64,000 bases of DNA from Metallumcola ferriviriculae (GTDB lineage Bacteria > Bacillota > JADQBR01), in contig NZ_CP121694.1 of assembly GCF_035573695.1 (NCBI RefSeq), positions 2,704,501-2,768,500 on the forward strand. Reading direction: 5' to 3'. Below are positions 25,886 to 35,258 of this stretch, piece by piece. The notes under the pieces are model-generated. The model worked only from the letters and a program-made list of their open reading frames with translations, did not search any database and had not been told where the DNA came from. The translations under genes were made by a program, and so were the position numbers. Positions within the stretch are counted from its first letter, which is position 1; each line of letters opens with the position of its first letter.

Positions 25886-26644
25886 TTAGTTCATAAACAT
25901 ACCGCCGTTAATATCCAAAGTAATTCCGGTCATATATTCGGCGGCAGGGGAAACCAAAAAGGTCACTGCCTGGGCAATATGATGCGGCTCGCCAAATGTG
26001 CCCAAAGGTATTTGATTTCTAAACTTCTGGTTCACTTCAAATGACACCATTTTGACCATTTCGGTGTTGATTCTTCCAGGTGCAATGGCGTTAACCTTAA
26101 TATCGTGCTCCGCCAGTTCGCCGGCCAGCGCCCGGGTAAACCCGATGATTGCTGCCTTGGTAGTAATGTAATGACAAGCAGTCAAGGCAGTATAAAGACG
26201 GCCGGAAACCGAAGAGATATTAACAATATGTCCGCCACCCTGATGTTGCATTGCCCTGGCAGCAGCCTGGGAACAGTTAAACATGCCGTTGAGGTTTACA
26301 TCTAACACCCGTGCCCACTCATCCTTTGGCATATCTATAAAGGGGATTTTCTGGCCGTCCCTTTTTGGGGATATACCTGCATTATTTACCAAGATATCAA
26401 GGCGACCAAAGCGATTGATGGTTTCACTGACCATATTCTCTACTTTCTCCTGATCCGCAACATCAACTGCCGATACCATCACTTTTCTACCCTTTTTCTT
26501 TAAGCCAGCAGCGGTGCTTTCTAACAAGTTACTGTCTATATCGTTAAGGCAAACTGCCGCACCGGCATCACTGAGCGCCTCAGCGATAGCCTTACCCAAT
26601 CCTCTAGCTGCGCCAGTAACTAACGCCACCTTTTTAGTTAACAT
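25886..26644 (-). CDS. Short-chain dehydrogenase/reductase (SDR)
   Basis: 252 aa from the ATG at 26642-26644; its ribosome site GGGAGGAGGG overlaps a spurious upstream start. Classical SDR: TGAARGLGKA cofactor motif, NNAGIS, catalytic Ser-Tyr-Lys in NISSVSG and YITTKAA, and C-terminal TGITLDINGG. The tyrosine is in HYITTK, normal YxxxK. Likely a 3-oxoacyl- or secondary alcohol dehydrogenase. Follows the ABC ATPase gene by 17 bases. Confidence 0.9.
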   Translation of the reverse strand: MLTKKVALVTGAARGLGKAIAEALSDAGAAVCLNDIDSNLLESTAAGLKKKGRKVMVSAVDVADQEKVENMVSETINRFGRLDILVNNAGISPKRDGQKIPFIDMPKDEWARVLDVNLNGMFNCSQAAARAMQHQGGGHIVNISSVSGRLYTALTACHYITTKAAIIGFTRALAGELAEHDIKVNAIAPGRINTEMVKMVSFEVNQKFRNQIPLGTFGEPHHIAQAVTFLVSPAAEYMTGITLDINGGMFMN

Positions 26645-26661
26645 ATTTAGCCCTCCTCCCA

Positions 26662-27366
26662 TTACATACCTAAGTATGCCGTTTTCAGCCTTTCATCAGT
26701 AATTAGTTCGTCAGCTTTGCCGGATAAAGCTATTCTGCCGTTTTCTAAAACATAAGCGGATTGTGAAATGCGCAGGGATTGGTGAATATTTTGCTCAACC
26801 AGAAGAATAGTGGTACCCTGCTGATTTATCTGCTTAACTATTTCGAAAGTCTGCTTTACCAACATCGGTGCAAGCCCTAAGGATAGTTCATCCATCATCA
26901 AAATCCTGGGCTTTGCCATCAAGCCCCTGCCAATTGCACACATCTGCTGCTGCCCACCACTTAACGAAGCGGCCATGTCGTTTTTCTTTGCCTTTAAATC
27001 CGGTAGCAGCTCAAACACCAGTTCCAGGCTTTCTTTTCTTGCCTTACGGGCTTGGGATGTATACGCTCCTAATTCCAAATTTTCCAATACGGTCATGTGG
27101 GAGAACAACCGGCGGCCTTCAGGCACCTGAACAATGCCCAATTTTACAATCTCGTAGGCGGGCATCTCATGCAAGGGCTTCCCCTCAAAGGTAATTGAAC
27201 CAGATAAAGGTTTACTAATACCGGAAATGGTATTGATGGTGCTAGTCTTACCGGCAGCGTTGGCCCCTACGAGGGCCACTATTTCCCCCTGTTTGATTTC
27301 CATAGAAACATCCCACAATACTTGAACATCACCATAAGCTACGTTAACGCTTTCTAGTTTAAGCAA
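26662..27366 (-). CDS. livF: Branched-chain-type ABC transporter ATPase (LivF)
   Basis: 234 aa from a TTG at 27364-27366 that follows GGGGGAGGAA; the upstream residues of the open frame have no ribosome site. Walker A GANAAGKT, signature LSGGQQQMCAIGRGLM, Walker B ILMMDEL. The VPEGRRLF segment is diagnostic of LivF. It couples ATP hydrolysis to uptake through LivH/LivM. Its start overlaps the LivG stop by 8 bases. This ABC family carries branched amino acids but also aromatic and alicyclic acids, amides and urea. Confidence 0.93.
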   Translation of the reverse strand: MLKLESVNVAYGDVQVLWDVSMEIKQGEIVALVGANAAGKTSTINTISGISKPLSGSITFEGKPLHEMPAYEIVKLGIVQVPEGRRLFSHMTVLENLELGAYTSQARKARKESLELVFELLPDLKAKKNDMAASLSGGQQQMCAIGRGLMAKPRILMMDELSLGLAPMLVKQTFEIVKQINQQGTTILLVEQNIHQSLRISQSAYVLENGRIALSGKADELITDERLKTAYLGM

Positions 27367-28084
27367 GGTACGATTCCTCCCCCAAGTAGGCTTCAATTAC
27401 CTTTTTATCTTTGGTTATCTCCTCAGGAGTACCTTCGGCAATTTTCTCACCGTGATGTAACACAACAATTCGGTGGGAAAGATTCATGATTGCCGCCATG
27501 ATGTGTTCAATCATAAAAATGGTGATGCCGTTGTCTCTAATCTTACGAATAAGCGGAAGAACCCCAGCTACTTCAGTGGGGTTAAGACCCGCCATTACTT
27601 CATCTAACAGTAATACTTTAGGTTTGGCTGCCAAAGCTCGGGCCAATTCCAACCGCTTACGGTCTCCAATGGTCAAACTTTTTGCCAATATGTCCCGGCG
27701 GTGGTCTAAACCTACAAATTCCAAGGTCTCAAGTGCCTGTTCTCGGGCTTGCCCCAAGTGGTTCAACCTGTTAAAAGCTCCTACCATCACATTTTCTAAA
27801 ACCGTCATGTTGCCAAAGGGCTTTACCACCTGAAAAGTACGGCCAATGCCCTGTTTACATAATTTGCTAGGTAACTTAACCCTAGTAATGTCGTTACCCT
27901 GAAACTTGATAGTACCAGAGGTAGGAGGGTGTACACCGCTAATAAGGTTAAAAATGGTAGTCTTCCCAGCACCGTTGGGCCCAATCAATCCTAGAATTTC
28001 TCCTTCGTGAATATTAAAGCTAACCCGGTTTACCGCAGCTAAGCCGCCAAAGTGCTTAGTTAATCTATCAACTTGTAACAACAT
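27359..28084 (-). CDS. livG: Branched-chain-type ABC transporter ATPase (LivG)
   Basis: 241 aa. Walker A GPNGAGKT, LivG-type [12 protein letters not shown], Walker [16 protein letters not shown], and the H-loop MIEHIM. The ABC signature is degenerate, [15 protein letters not shown], as often in LivG. RBS GGGGGTGAGGAG. It pairs with LivF on the two permease chains. Four bases separate its start from the LivM stop. Confidence 0.93.
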   Translation of the reverse strand: MLLQVDRLTKHFGGLAAVNRVSFNIHEGEILGLIGPNGAGKTTIFNLISGVHPPTSGTIKFQGNDITRVKLPSKLCKQGIGRTFQVVKPFGNMTVLENVMVGAFNRLNHLGQAREQALETLEFVGLDHRRDILAKSLTIGDRKRLELARALAAKPKVLLLDEVMAGLNPTEVAGVLPLIRKIRDNGITIFMIEHIMAAIMNLSHRIVVLHHGEKIAEGTPEEITKDKKVIEAYLGEESYLA

Positions 28085-28088
28085 CTCC

Positions 28089-29129
28089 TCACCCCCTTGT
28101 TTGTTGTTTTTTTACCGCTAATTTACCATGTCTATTCTGCAAATCTTGCCCTGGCTTCCTGCGTGTAATCAACTTCTTTACCGATGTATAAATACCGTCG
28201 GGCATCAAGGTTACCACGGTAATTAAAATCAAGCCGTACAGTACGAAATTTAAGCCGTTATAATCTCCACCTAGCCAACTGCGCAAAAATTCATTCAACG
28301 GTGTCAGTAAAAAAGACCCGATAATTGGCCCCCAAGCGCTGCCAATACCGCCCACCACAGGAATCAGTGCCAATTGGACGGATAAGTTCATGTTAAATAC
28401 ACCTTCTGGTTCAATAAAGAGAATATATTGTGCCATAAATACACCGCAAAGCGCTGTAAGAAATGCTGATAAGGATGCTGCCAGCAGTTTATACCTAGTA
28501 GTCCGCACCCCTAAAGCCTCAGCGGCATCTTCATCTTCCTTCAATGCCTCCAGGTAATAGCCAAATTTGGAGTTTTCAATCCATAAGGATATTGTAAGTA
28601 CTATCAACATTAACACCAGTGCCATGTAATAGTAGGGTTCTTTACCACGGAATATAAGGTTAGCCAGGCCCGGTTTGAATGGAATAAGTAGGCCCACCGA
28701 TCCAGCAGTCAAATCCCGCCAAAATATTGATACTAGTCGCATTACTTCCGCAAAGGCTAGTGTCGCCAGGGCGAAAAAGGGTCCTCTTAGCCGGAAACAA
28801 GGGTAACTTATAGCAATGGCAACTATTACGGAAAGCAATCCGGCCGCCAACATCCCTAGCCAAGGTGTAAGGGAAAAATGTAAGTATAGTAGTGTAGATG
28901 TATAGGCACCTAAACCGTAAAAAGCGGCGTGGCCCAATGAAAGTTGCCCACCGTAACCGCCGATGATGTTCCAGGCGCCACTGGCAGCAGCGTAAAAGAA
29001 TACCAATATCATTACATGTAGATAAAACTTGTTCTTCATTGCCAAAGGAAGCAGCAATAATAACACTGCCATTATGAACGCGACCAGCATTCCCTTGCGG
29101 GATCCAGTATTTATTAATCGTAATATCAC
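28089..29129 (-). CDS. livM: Branched-chain-type ABC transporter permease (LivM)
   Basis: 346 aa, eight to ten membrane helices. Contains GGYGGQLSLGHAAFYGLGAY and GGIGSAWGPIIGSFLL, the LivM permease signatures, with the cytoplasmic loop EDEDAAEALGV that contacts the ATPase. The start overlaps the LivH stop by four bases (ATGA), so the two permeases are translationally coupled. The C-terminal tail is long and basic. Confidence 0.92.
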   Translation of the reverse strand: MILRLINTGSRKGMLVAFIMAVLLLLLPLAMKNKFYLHVMILVFFYAAASGAWNIIGGYGGQLSLGHAAFYGLGAYTSTLLYLHFSLTPWLGMLAAGLLSVIVAIAISYPCFRLRGPFFALATLAFAEVMRLVSIFWRDLTAGSVGLLIPFKPGLANLIFRGKEPYYYMALVLMLIVLTISLWIENSKFGYYLEALKEDEDAAEALGVRTTRYKLLAASLSAFLTALCGVFMAQYILFIEPEGVFNMNLSVQLALIPVVGGIGSAWGPIIGSFLLTPLNEFLRSWLGGDYNGLNFVLYGLILITVVTLMPDGIYTSVKKLITRRKPGQDLQNRHGKLAVKKQQTRG

Positions 29130-30016
29130 CTCATACCCACCTCCTCTGATCCTCTACCTAAACCAAAGAGCCCGGTTGGCTTTAACACCAAAATCAGGAT
29201 AAATATTATAAAATATACTGCTTCTTTTAAGGCGGGGTCAAGATAAAAACCGGCAAAAGCTTCTACAAGACCAATTATCAATCCGCCAATAAAGGCACCC
29301 AATACGCTGCCCATTCCACCAAGGATTACGACAACAAAAGCTGTCAATATAAAAAGGGAACCTACGGTAGGAAAAACATAGTAAATTGGCATCAATAAAG
29401 CACCTGCAATACCGACAAAGGCAGTACCTAAACCAAATGCCAGTAAATAAATATTGTAAACGTTAATACCCATCAGCATTGCTGCTCCCCGATCCAAGGC
29501 TACAGCACGTATAGCTTTACCCATGTAAGTACGTTTAAAGAAAAAAAATAGAGCAATGTTTATGCCCGTGGCAACAATGAATGCCACCAACCGCGGATAA
29601 CTAATTACCAGTGTTCCCAAATTTATCACCGAAGTTTGATAGGATGTCTGCACTGTTCTATAGTCCGCTTTCCAAAACATCAAGGCCAAGTTCTGCAGGA
29701 CGATGGACAATCCTAACGTAGAAAATATTTTAACGGTTGCCGGAGCATTTAATATTGGTTGAATGAATACCCGCTGAACAAGGACACCTATTAAAAATAA
29801 CAGCGGGGTCACTATAAAAACAGCCACATAGGGGTCTAACTGAAACAGGTTAAACATCCAAAAGGTGGCGTACATAGCCAGCATCAAAAATTCCCCGTGT
29901 GCAAAGTTAACAATCCGCACCACTCCGAAAATCATGGTGAGCCCAATGCTAATTAACGCATAAATTCCGCCTAATAGCAGGCCGGAAATTATTACTTGCA
30001 TAAAATTTATCGCCAT
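29126..30016 (-). CDS. livH: Branched-chain-type ABC transporter permease (LivH)
   Basis: 296 aa, about eight membrane helices. Begins with SGLLLGGIYALISIGLTMIFG and has IVNFAHGEFLMLAMY, both LivH hallmarks, and the ATPase-contact segment RAVALDRGAAMLMGINV. RBS AAAGGAG before the ATG. Forms the channel with LivM. Confidence 0.92.
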   Translation of the reverse strand: MAINFMQVIISGLLLGGIYALISIGLTMIFGVVRIVNFAHGEFLMLAMYATFWMFNLFQLDPYVAVFIVTPLLFLIGVLVQRVFIQPILNAPATVKIFSTLGLSIVLQNLALMFWKADYRTVQTSYQTSVINLGTLVISYPRLVAFIVATGINIALFFFFKRTYMGKAIRAVALDRGAAMLMGINVYNIYLLAFGLGTAFVGIAGALLMPIYYVFPTVGSLFILTAFVVVILGGMGSVLGAFIGGLIIGLVEAFAGFYLDPALKEAVYFIIFILILVLKPTGLFGLGRGSEEVGMR

Positions 30017-30109
30017 TTATGTCACTCCTTTGCGCATTGCTTCATGCCAAACCGAGATGAATTCTTAAATAGGGGGAAACCGGATGGTTCCCCCCCTGTA
30101 AAATACTAG

Positions 30110-31417
30110 TTATTCCTTAGCACGTTCCTGCCAGGTTGGCATGGGGAATGTAAGTTCTTTTACAGCAGCACCTTCGGGCCAAACGGTGACCAAGCCATCC
30201 TCAGTCCACTGCAGCACAAAGGGTTCACCCAGCTCATTCTGACCGGTTTCAGGATTGAATTTCACGCCCCAGCCAGTGGGAGTAGTACCCAACTCTTTTT
30301 CATAGGCCAAAGCTTCTTTGCGAATAGCATCGGGATCCATAGAACCGGCTTTTTCTAATACATCAAACAGTACCATGGCACCCATGTAATTGGCAACGGA
30401 GTGTCCGGAACGTGGTTCCTCTCCGTAAGTCTTCTTGTATAGTTCAATAAATTCGTCCATGCCCGGGGTAAAGTCCCTGTTAACGGCATATTGAGTAAAG
30501 TCTACGTTGAAAATACCATTAACGTCGCTTCCCAAGGCATCCTGGAAGTCCTTCATAGTATGGCCTCCACCTGTACCAATAAAGGCTTTAGGACTGAAAT
30601 CATACTCTTTAGCCTGACGCCAGAATAAGATGGCATCTGTAATGTAGGAAATGGCCAAAACAACGTCGGGGTCATATTTTTTCAAACCCATAATTACCGA
30701 AGACAAGTCAACAGCTTTAGAATTATAAGGCTGAACCAATCCCACCGACAATCCGCCTTCTTTAGCATACTCCTCAATATACCCGGCTACAGTGCTGCCG
30801 TAGAGAGAATCCTCGTGTGCAATAGCGATTTTTAGATCGCCGGGGTTAACACCCAGCTTAGGAGCCACAACCTCATTGATAAATTTCACTTCAACCTTAG
30901 CAAAAGTAGCAGCAGTAGGATTTGTTCTGAACAAATACTGGAAGCCCCGTTCGGTGATAGGGTCAGAAATAGCACCTAACTCCCAGTAAGATACACCATT
31001 ACGCTCGGCAACTTCAGATGCTGCGAAGGACAAGGAACTAGAGAAGGAGCCCAATATTAACTCCATTCCTTCCTTAGTAATTAAGCGATCTGCTTCCGCC
31101 TGAGCTGCATTAGCATCGGGAGCATCGGCCTTAACAAAATCAATGGGTCGACCCCACAAACCGCCCTGCTCGTTTCTTACCAGACGTGCCAGTTCGGCAC
31201 CCCGGAAACTTTCTTCACCTAATAAGGCCATGGAACCGCTCATAGGATAAAGCGTACCGATTTTTACCGGCTCTTTGGGCTGTTCCTTCTCAGCGGTATC
31301 TTTACTTTGATCTTTACTAGGAGCAGGTGCCGTATCACTTCCGCCGCCACCACAGCCTGTCAAAACAATACTAAACACCATTATTAGCACTAGCAGCCAG
31401 GAAACTTTTTTTAACAT
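30110..31417 (-). CDS. ABC transporter substrate-binding lipoprotein (LivJ/periplasmic type 1)
   Basis: 435 aa from the ATG at 31415-31417 (AAGGAGG upstream; an earlier ATG at 31444 lies before that site). Lipoprotein signal: LVLIMVFSIVLTGCGGGG. The mature part is a type 1 periplasmic binding fold (IGTLYPMSGSMALLGEESFRGAE, followed by a GRPIDFVKADAPD segment). Proteins of this subtype bind amino acids, amides or aromatic/aliphatic acids. It delivers the substrate to LivHMGF, whose genes follow directly. Confidence 0.92.
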   Translation of the reverse strand: MLKKVSWLLVLIMVFSIVLTGCGGGGSDTAPAPSKDQSKDTAEKEQPKEPVKIGTLYPMSGSMALLGEESFRGAELARLVRNEQGGLWGRPIDFVKADAPDANAAQAEADRLITKEGMELILGSFSSSLSFAASEVAERNGVSYWELGAISDPITERGFQYLFRTNPTAATFAKVEVKFINEVVAPKLGVNPGDLKIAIAHEDSLYGSTVAGYIEEYAKEGGLSVGLVQPYNSKAVDLSSVIMGLKKYDPDVVLAISYITDAILFWRQAKEYDFSPKAFIGTGGGHTMKDFQDALGSDVNGIFNVDFTQYAVNRDFTPGMDEFIELYKKTYGEEPRSGHSVANYMGAMVLFDVLEKAGSMDPDAIRKEALAYEKELGTTPTGWGVKFNPETGQNELGEPFVLQWTEDGLVTVWPEGAAVKELTFPMPTWQERAKE

Positions 31418-31510
31418 CTTTTTTAGAACCTCCTTGTTTTGCATTTTCTTATTGAAGCAACATCTTACTAAGTGATTTTTGCCCGTTTAACCCCCTCCTT
31501 TTGAAATCCT

Positions 31511-32275
31511 TTAACCGGCCAGCCAACCTCCATCAACATATATTGTCTGGCCAGTGATGTAGTCTCCGGCTTGAGAGGCCAAGAGTATCACCGCTCCCGC
31601 TAAATCTTGGGGTAAACCGGTACGGTTTTGCGGTATGCGGTCAAGCAATCCCTGTAATTTGTCAGGGTTATTAAATAACGGCGCTGTCATTTGGGTTCGG
31701 TAGTAACCCGGGCCCACAGCATTCACATTGATTTTGAATGGTGCCCATTCCACAGCCATTGCTTTTGTCATCTGACTGATACCGCCTTTGCTGATTCCAT
31801 ACATACTCATGTTAGGAAACCCCAATTCACTGGTAAGGGACGCCGTGTTGATGATCTTTCCCTTGCCTTGTTCAATCATTACTTTGGCCGCCGCCTGGCA
31901 GCAGAAAAACGGTCCTTTTAGGTTCACTGCCATCAATTGCTCCCAGTCCGATTCGTTAACTTCTGTCACCGGTTTACGAATATTCATGCCCGATGCGTTA
32001 ACCAAGATGTCGAGCTGACCGTAATGATTTACTACCTTATCCACCATTTCTTGTATTGTCCTTAACGACTGCATCTCCACGGTAACCGGCAAAGCTCTGA
32101 TGCCAAATTTTTCTAGTTCCTCCGCCGTACTTTCCAACTGATCCCACGTGCGAGCTGCTATGGCTACATCCGCTCCGGCCTGGGCCAATGCTTCAGCCAT
32201 ACCTTTGCCTAAACCCCGGCCTCCGCCCACTACCAAAGCAACTTTTTCATCTAACCTTAGTCTGTCTATAACCAT
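31511..32275 (-). CDS. Short-chain dehydrogenase/reductase (SDR)
   Basis: 254 aa, classical SDR: GGGRGLGKGMAE cofactor loop, NASGMNIRKP (Asn of the NNAG position kept as NASG), catalytic Ser in NTASLTS and Tyr-Lys in YGISKGG, C-terminal GQTIYVDGGWLAG. The MNIRKP pattern and the YVDGGWLA end are shared with the SDR at 56030, so the two are paralogues (gluconate 5-dehydrogenase-like). RBS GAGGGAGG. In the 18-kb set between the Fe-alcohol dehydrogenase and the ABC importer. Confidence 0.9.
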   Translation of the reverse strand: MVIDRLRLDEKVALVVGGGRGLGKGMAEALAQAGADVAIAARTWDQLESTAEELEKFGIRALPVTVEMQSLRTIQEMVDKVVNHYGQLDILVNASGMNIRKPVTEVNESDWEQLMAVNLKGPFFCCQAAAKVMIEQGKGKIINTASLTSELGFPNMSMYGISKGGISQMTKAMAVEWAPFKINVNAVGPGYYRTQMTAPLFNNPDKLQGLLDRIPQNRTGLPQDLAGAVILLASQAGDYITGQTIYVDGGWLAG

Positions 32276-32305
32276 TAAATCCCTCCCTCACGCTGCTGTT
32301 TAAGT

Positions 32306-33457
32306 CTAATACGCCCTCTTGAAAATATTGATCACATCATCCAATTTTGTCTCACGCGGGTTAACTTGAATGTTTCCGCTCTTCATGGCATCCTGGGCCA
32401 TGGGCTCAAATGCATCCTCCGTAACTGCCACTTCAGACAATGCGTTGGGTATGCCCACATCGGCAATCAACCTTTTAACGCCAATCACCGCCCGGTAGGC
32501 AGCATCCATTTGTGTCAAGTTGGCCATGGGTTCACCCATGGCTTCAGCAATTTTTAGAAACTTCTCCGGGCTTCCGAAAAGATTAAATTCCATCACATGG
32601 GGGATGAGAATGGAATTGGCAATGCCATGAGGAATATCGAAGAAACCACCTAACGGGTGACTCATGGCATGACCATTACCTAACCTAGTGTTATTAAACG
32701 CCATACCGGCCAGCAGCGAACCCATTAGCATTTTATCCCTGGCTTCCAGATTATTGCCATTATAAACTGCCTGACGGAGGTTACCACTTATCAGCTTTAT
32801 GGCCTCCAGCGCCAGGGCCTCTGAAATCGGATAAGCCATTAATGATGTGTAGGATTCTATAGCATGTACCAATGCGTCCATTCCTGTAGATGCTGTCAAC
32901 TGCCGCGGCATGGAAACAGTGAGCAGCGGATCCAATAATGCTACCTTGCAGGCGCAGTTGGGGCTGGCCACAGTGAGCTTGTATTTCCGGGTACGGTCAG
33001 TAATAACGGCAAAAATAGTAACTTCACTGCCAGTACCCGCAGTGGTTGGAATGGCCACAATGGGTAAGGCAGGTTTACTAACCTTGTTTGCCCCTTCGTA
33101 GTCCAACAAATTTCCGCCATTAGTAGCCAAAATGCCAATTCCTTTGGCTACGTCAATGGGGCTTCCCCCACCCACGGCTACAATTACCTCTGCACCAAAA
33201 TCTTTTTGTTTGGCCAAGCCTTTATTTACAGTTTCCAAAGATGGGTTAGGCTCAACGTCACTGAAAATCTGAATAGCAATACCCTTTTCTTCCAACGGTT
33301 TTTTTACTTTTTCCAATAAGCCTGCATTCACTACACCAGCATCGGTAACAATTAAGACTTTTGCTGACCCGAGACCTGAGCAAATATCCCCCAGTTCGAC
33401 GATGCTGCCCTGGCCATAGATAATCTCAGTAGGGTTTTTAAAAAAAGATATCGTCAT
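32306..33457 (-). CDS. Iron-containing alcohol dehydrogenase
   Basis: 383 aa from the ATG at 33455-33457 (GGGGG ribosome site). NAD motif VGGGSPIDVAKG, PTTAGTGSEVT, and the metal-binding DALVHAIESY, GNGHAMSHPLGG, PHGIANSILIPHVMEFN segments with the expected histidines. It interconverts a primary alcohol or hydroxy acid with its aldehyde or keto form. Between the SDR and the ThDP enzyme. Confidence 0.93.
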   Translation of the reverse strand: MTISFFKNPTEIIYGQGSIVELGDICSGLGSAKVLIVTDAGVVNAGLLEKVKKPLEEKGIAIQIFSDVEPNPSLETVNKGLAKQKDFGAEVIVAVGGGSPIDVAKGIGILATNGGNLLDYEGANKVSKPALPIVAIPTTAGTGSEVTIFAVITDRTRKYKLTVASPNCACKVALLDPLLTVSMPRQLTASTGMDALVHAIESYTSLMAYPISEALALEAIKLISGNLRQAVYNGNNLEARDKMLMGSLLAGMAFNNTRLGNGHAMSHPLGGFFDIPHGIANSILIPHVMEFNLFGSPEKFLKIAEAMGEPMANLTQMDAAYRAVIGVKRLIADVGIPNALSEVAVTEDAFEPMAQDAMKSGNIQVNPRETKLDDVINIFKRAY

Positions 33458-33482
33458 AATTGAGGCCCCCTTCAAAAAAATT

Positions 33483-35198
33483 TTATAAGTATGCCACCTT
33501 GTTCTTTTTAGCCAGCGCTTCCTTAAAGCTTAGAACTGGAGTCTCCCATACGGCGGTCCGAACGTTTATCACCGAAGAGCGGTCGCTATCCAGTGCAGCC
33601 TGAAACGCCTCTTTAAATTGGTGCGGTTTTTCCACGGAAAAGCCTAGGCAGTCAAAACCTTCCGCGACCCTAGCATAATCTACAAAAGGTAGGTCAAAAT
33701 GTTCCTTGTCGAAGTTCAATTTACTAACCCACTCTATCCAGCCCCAGTCACTGTTATTCAGCACCACATTGATTATTTTCAAACCAAATTTCTTTAAGGT
33801 TGCCAGCTCGGAAACCGTATAGGCAAATGCTCCGTCCCCGCTGAGACAAACGATGTTTCCTTTAGGTTGGGCCATGCGAGCGCCGATGGCGGCGGGTAAA
33901 CCAAACCCTAACCCAGCTAATCCCCTGGGGAAAAGCACCTTACGTCCGGCCTGCTTAACACGATAGTAAACTGCGCCCCAACCGCTGGTAAAACTGGCAT
34001 CGCAGACTAAGATATCTTCAGATCCCATCATTTCCGATAGCTCCTGAACGATTCTCTGAGGCTTAATAGGAATATCGGCGGTCAAATCGTCTCTCATTTC
34101 CTTCTCCCACTGCTTTTTGGTAGCGGCTACCTCATTTAGATACTTTTCCTTGGTCTGTGGTTTTCCATCTGTACGCTCATTTAGCGCCCGCAGCAACTGC
34201 CCCAGACCCACTTTAGCATCGGCGGCAATGCCGGCCTCAGTTTTAAATACTTTTCCTATTTCTGAGGCATCAATATCCAAGTGTATTACTTTCTGCTTCG
34301 GTGTTGGCAGTGTCCAAGAGAATGTGGAATTTTGACCAGATTTAAAGCCTACCAGCAGCACTACATCCGCCTGCTGGGTTAGTTGATAGGTGTAATTAAT
34401 GCCAATGCCGCCCAACATACCAATAGACAAGGAATGATTTTCAGAAATGACCCCCTTACCGGTAAAAGTAGTTGCAATCGGCATGCTCAAATATTCTGCC
34501 AGCTTCTCCACTTCCTCATAAGCGCCTGATATCAAGGCACCGCCACCGGCTATAAGCACTGGCCGTTTGGCCGTAAGTAGCAAATCAGTGGCGGCCTCGA
34601 TCTCATCCGCCGCGGATAAAGGCCTGTACGCAGGGTAAGAATTTTTTGATATTGTTGGGTCGGTCTCAAACTCGCTCAAGTCACACTCTGCGGAGAAAAC
34701 ATCCTCAGGGACAGCCAGCACCACAGGTCCCGGCCTGCCGGTCAGAGCCTTCTGCCAGGCACTTTGCACCAGTTCCGGAAGTATTTTAGGTGAAGTAGCC
34801 TTGGCCTGCCATTTGCTCACCGGTCGTAACATTTCCAACTGATACATGCCTTGGGACGCCGTGCCGTAATCTACTTTGTTTACCCAATCTAAAGGAAGGT
34901 CACTAATCAAGGCCAACAAAGGGGTAGATGAGTTGTATGCCTCACCAAGCGCGGTAGGCAGTTGGGTCACCCCCGGTCCCACAGTGGCATCGCAAACTCC
35001 CAATTCTCCAGTCACACGGGAATAAGCGCAAGCTGCATAACCTGCATTTCGCTCTTCCCGCATAGTTATATGCTTTAAATCAGGGTAGGCATCCTTTACC
35101 GCATCATACAGCGGTAAAGTCTGTCCTCCGGGTACTCCAAAAATGTATTTGACGCCTCGCTTTTTCAGTAAGTCAACAATTAAATGTCCTGTGTGCAT
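33483..35198 (-). CDS. ThDP-dependent enzyme of the acetolactate synthase / benzaldehyde lyase superfamily
   Basis: 571 aa. Three domains: Pyr (about 1-165, with the activating glutamate in ITMREERNAGYAA), central Rossmann-like (about 190-330) and PP (about 375-530, ThDP/Mg motif GDGAFAYTVSE ending NVVLNNSDWG). It resembles acetolactate synthase large subunits, but no regulatory subunit gene is near and the surrounding genes are catabolic. I infer that it breaks (or makes) a C-C bond next to a carbonyl, for instance in an acyloin or 1,2-diketone. RBS AAAGGAG. Second gene of the operon. Confidence 0.88.
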   Translation of the reverse strand: MHTGHLIVDLLKKRGVKYIFGVPGGQTLPLYDAVKDAYPDLKHITMREERNAGYAACAYSRVTGELGVCDATVGPGVTQLPTALGEAYNSSTPLLALISDLPLDWVNKVDYGTASQGMYQLEMLRPVSKWQAKATSPKILPELVQSAWQKALTGRPGPVVLAVPEDVFSAECDLSEFETDPTISKNSYPAYRPLSAADEIEAATDLLLTAKRPVLIAGGGALISGAYEEVEKLAEYLSMPIATTFTGKGVISENHSLSIGMLGGIGINYTYQLTQQADVVLLVGFKSGQNSTFSWTLPTPKQKVIHLDIDASEIGKVFKTEAGIAADAKVGLGQLLRALNERTDGKPQTKEKYLNEVAATKKQWEKEMRDDLTADIPIKPQRIVQELSEMMGSEDILVCDASFTSGWGAVYYRVKQAGRKVLFPRGLAGLGFGLPAAIGARMAQPKGNIVCLSGDGAFAYTVSELATLKKFGLKIINVVLNNSDWGWIEWVSKLNFDKEHFDLPFVDYARVAEGFDCLGFSVEKPHQFKEAFQAALDSDRSSVINVRTAVWETPVLSFKEALAKKNKVAYL

Positions 35199-35258
35199 AA
35201 AATACTCCTTTCTTTTGCTTTAATAATGAAATTTAAATGGACTAATTCATTTAAACTC

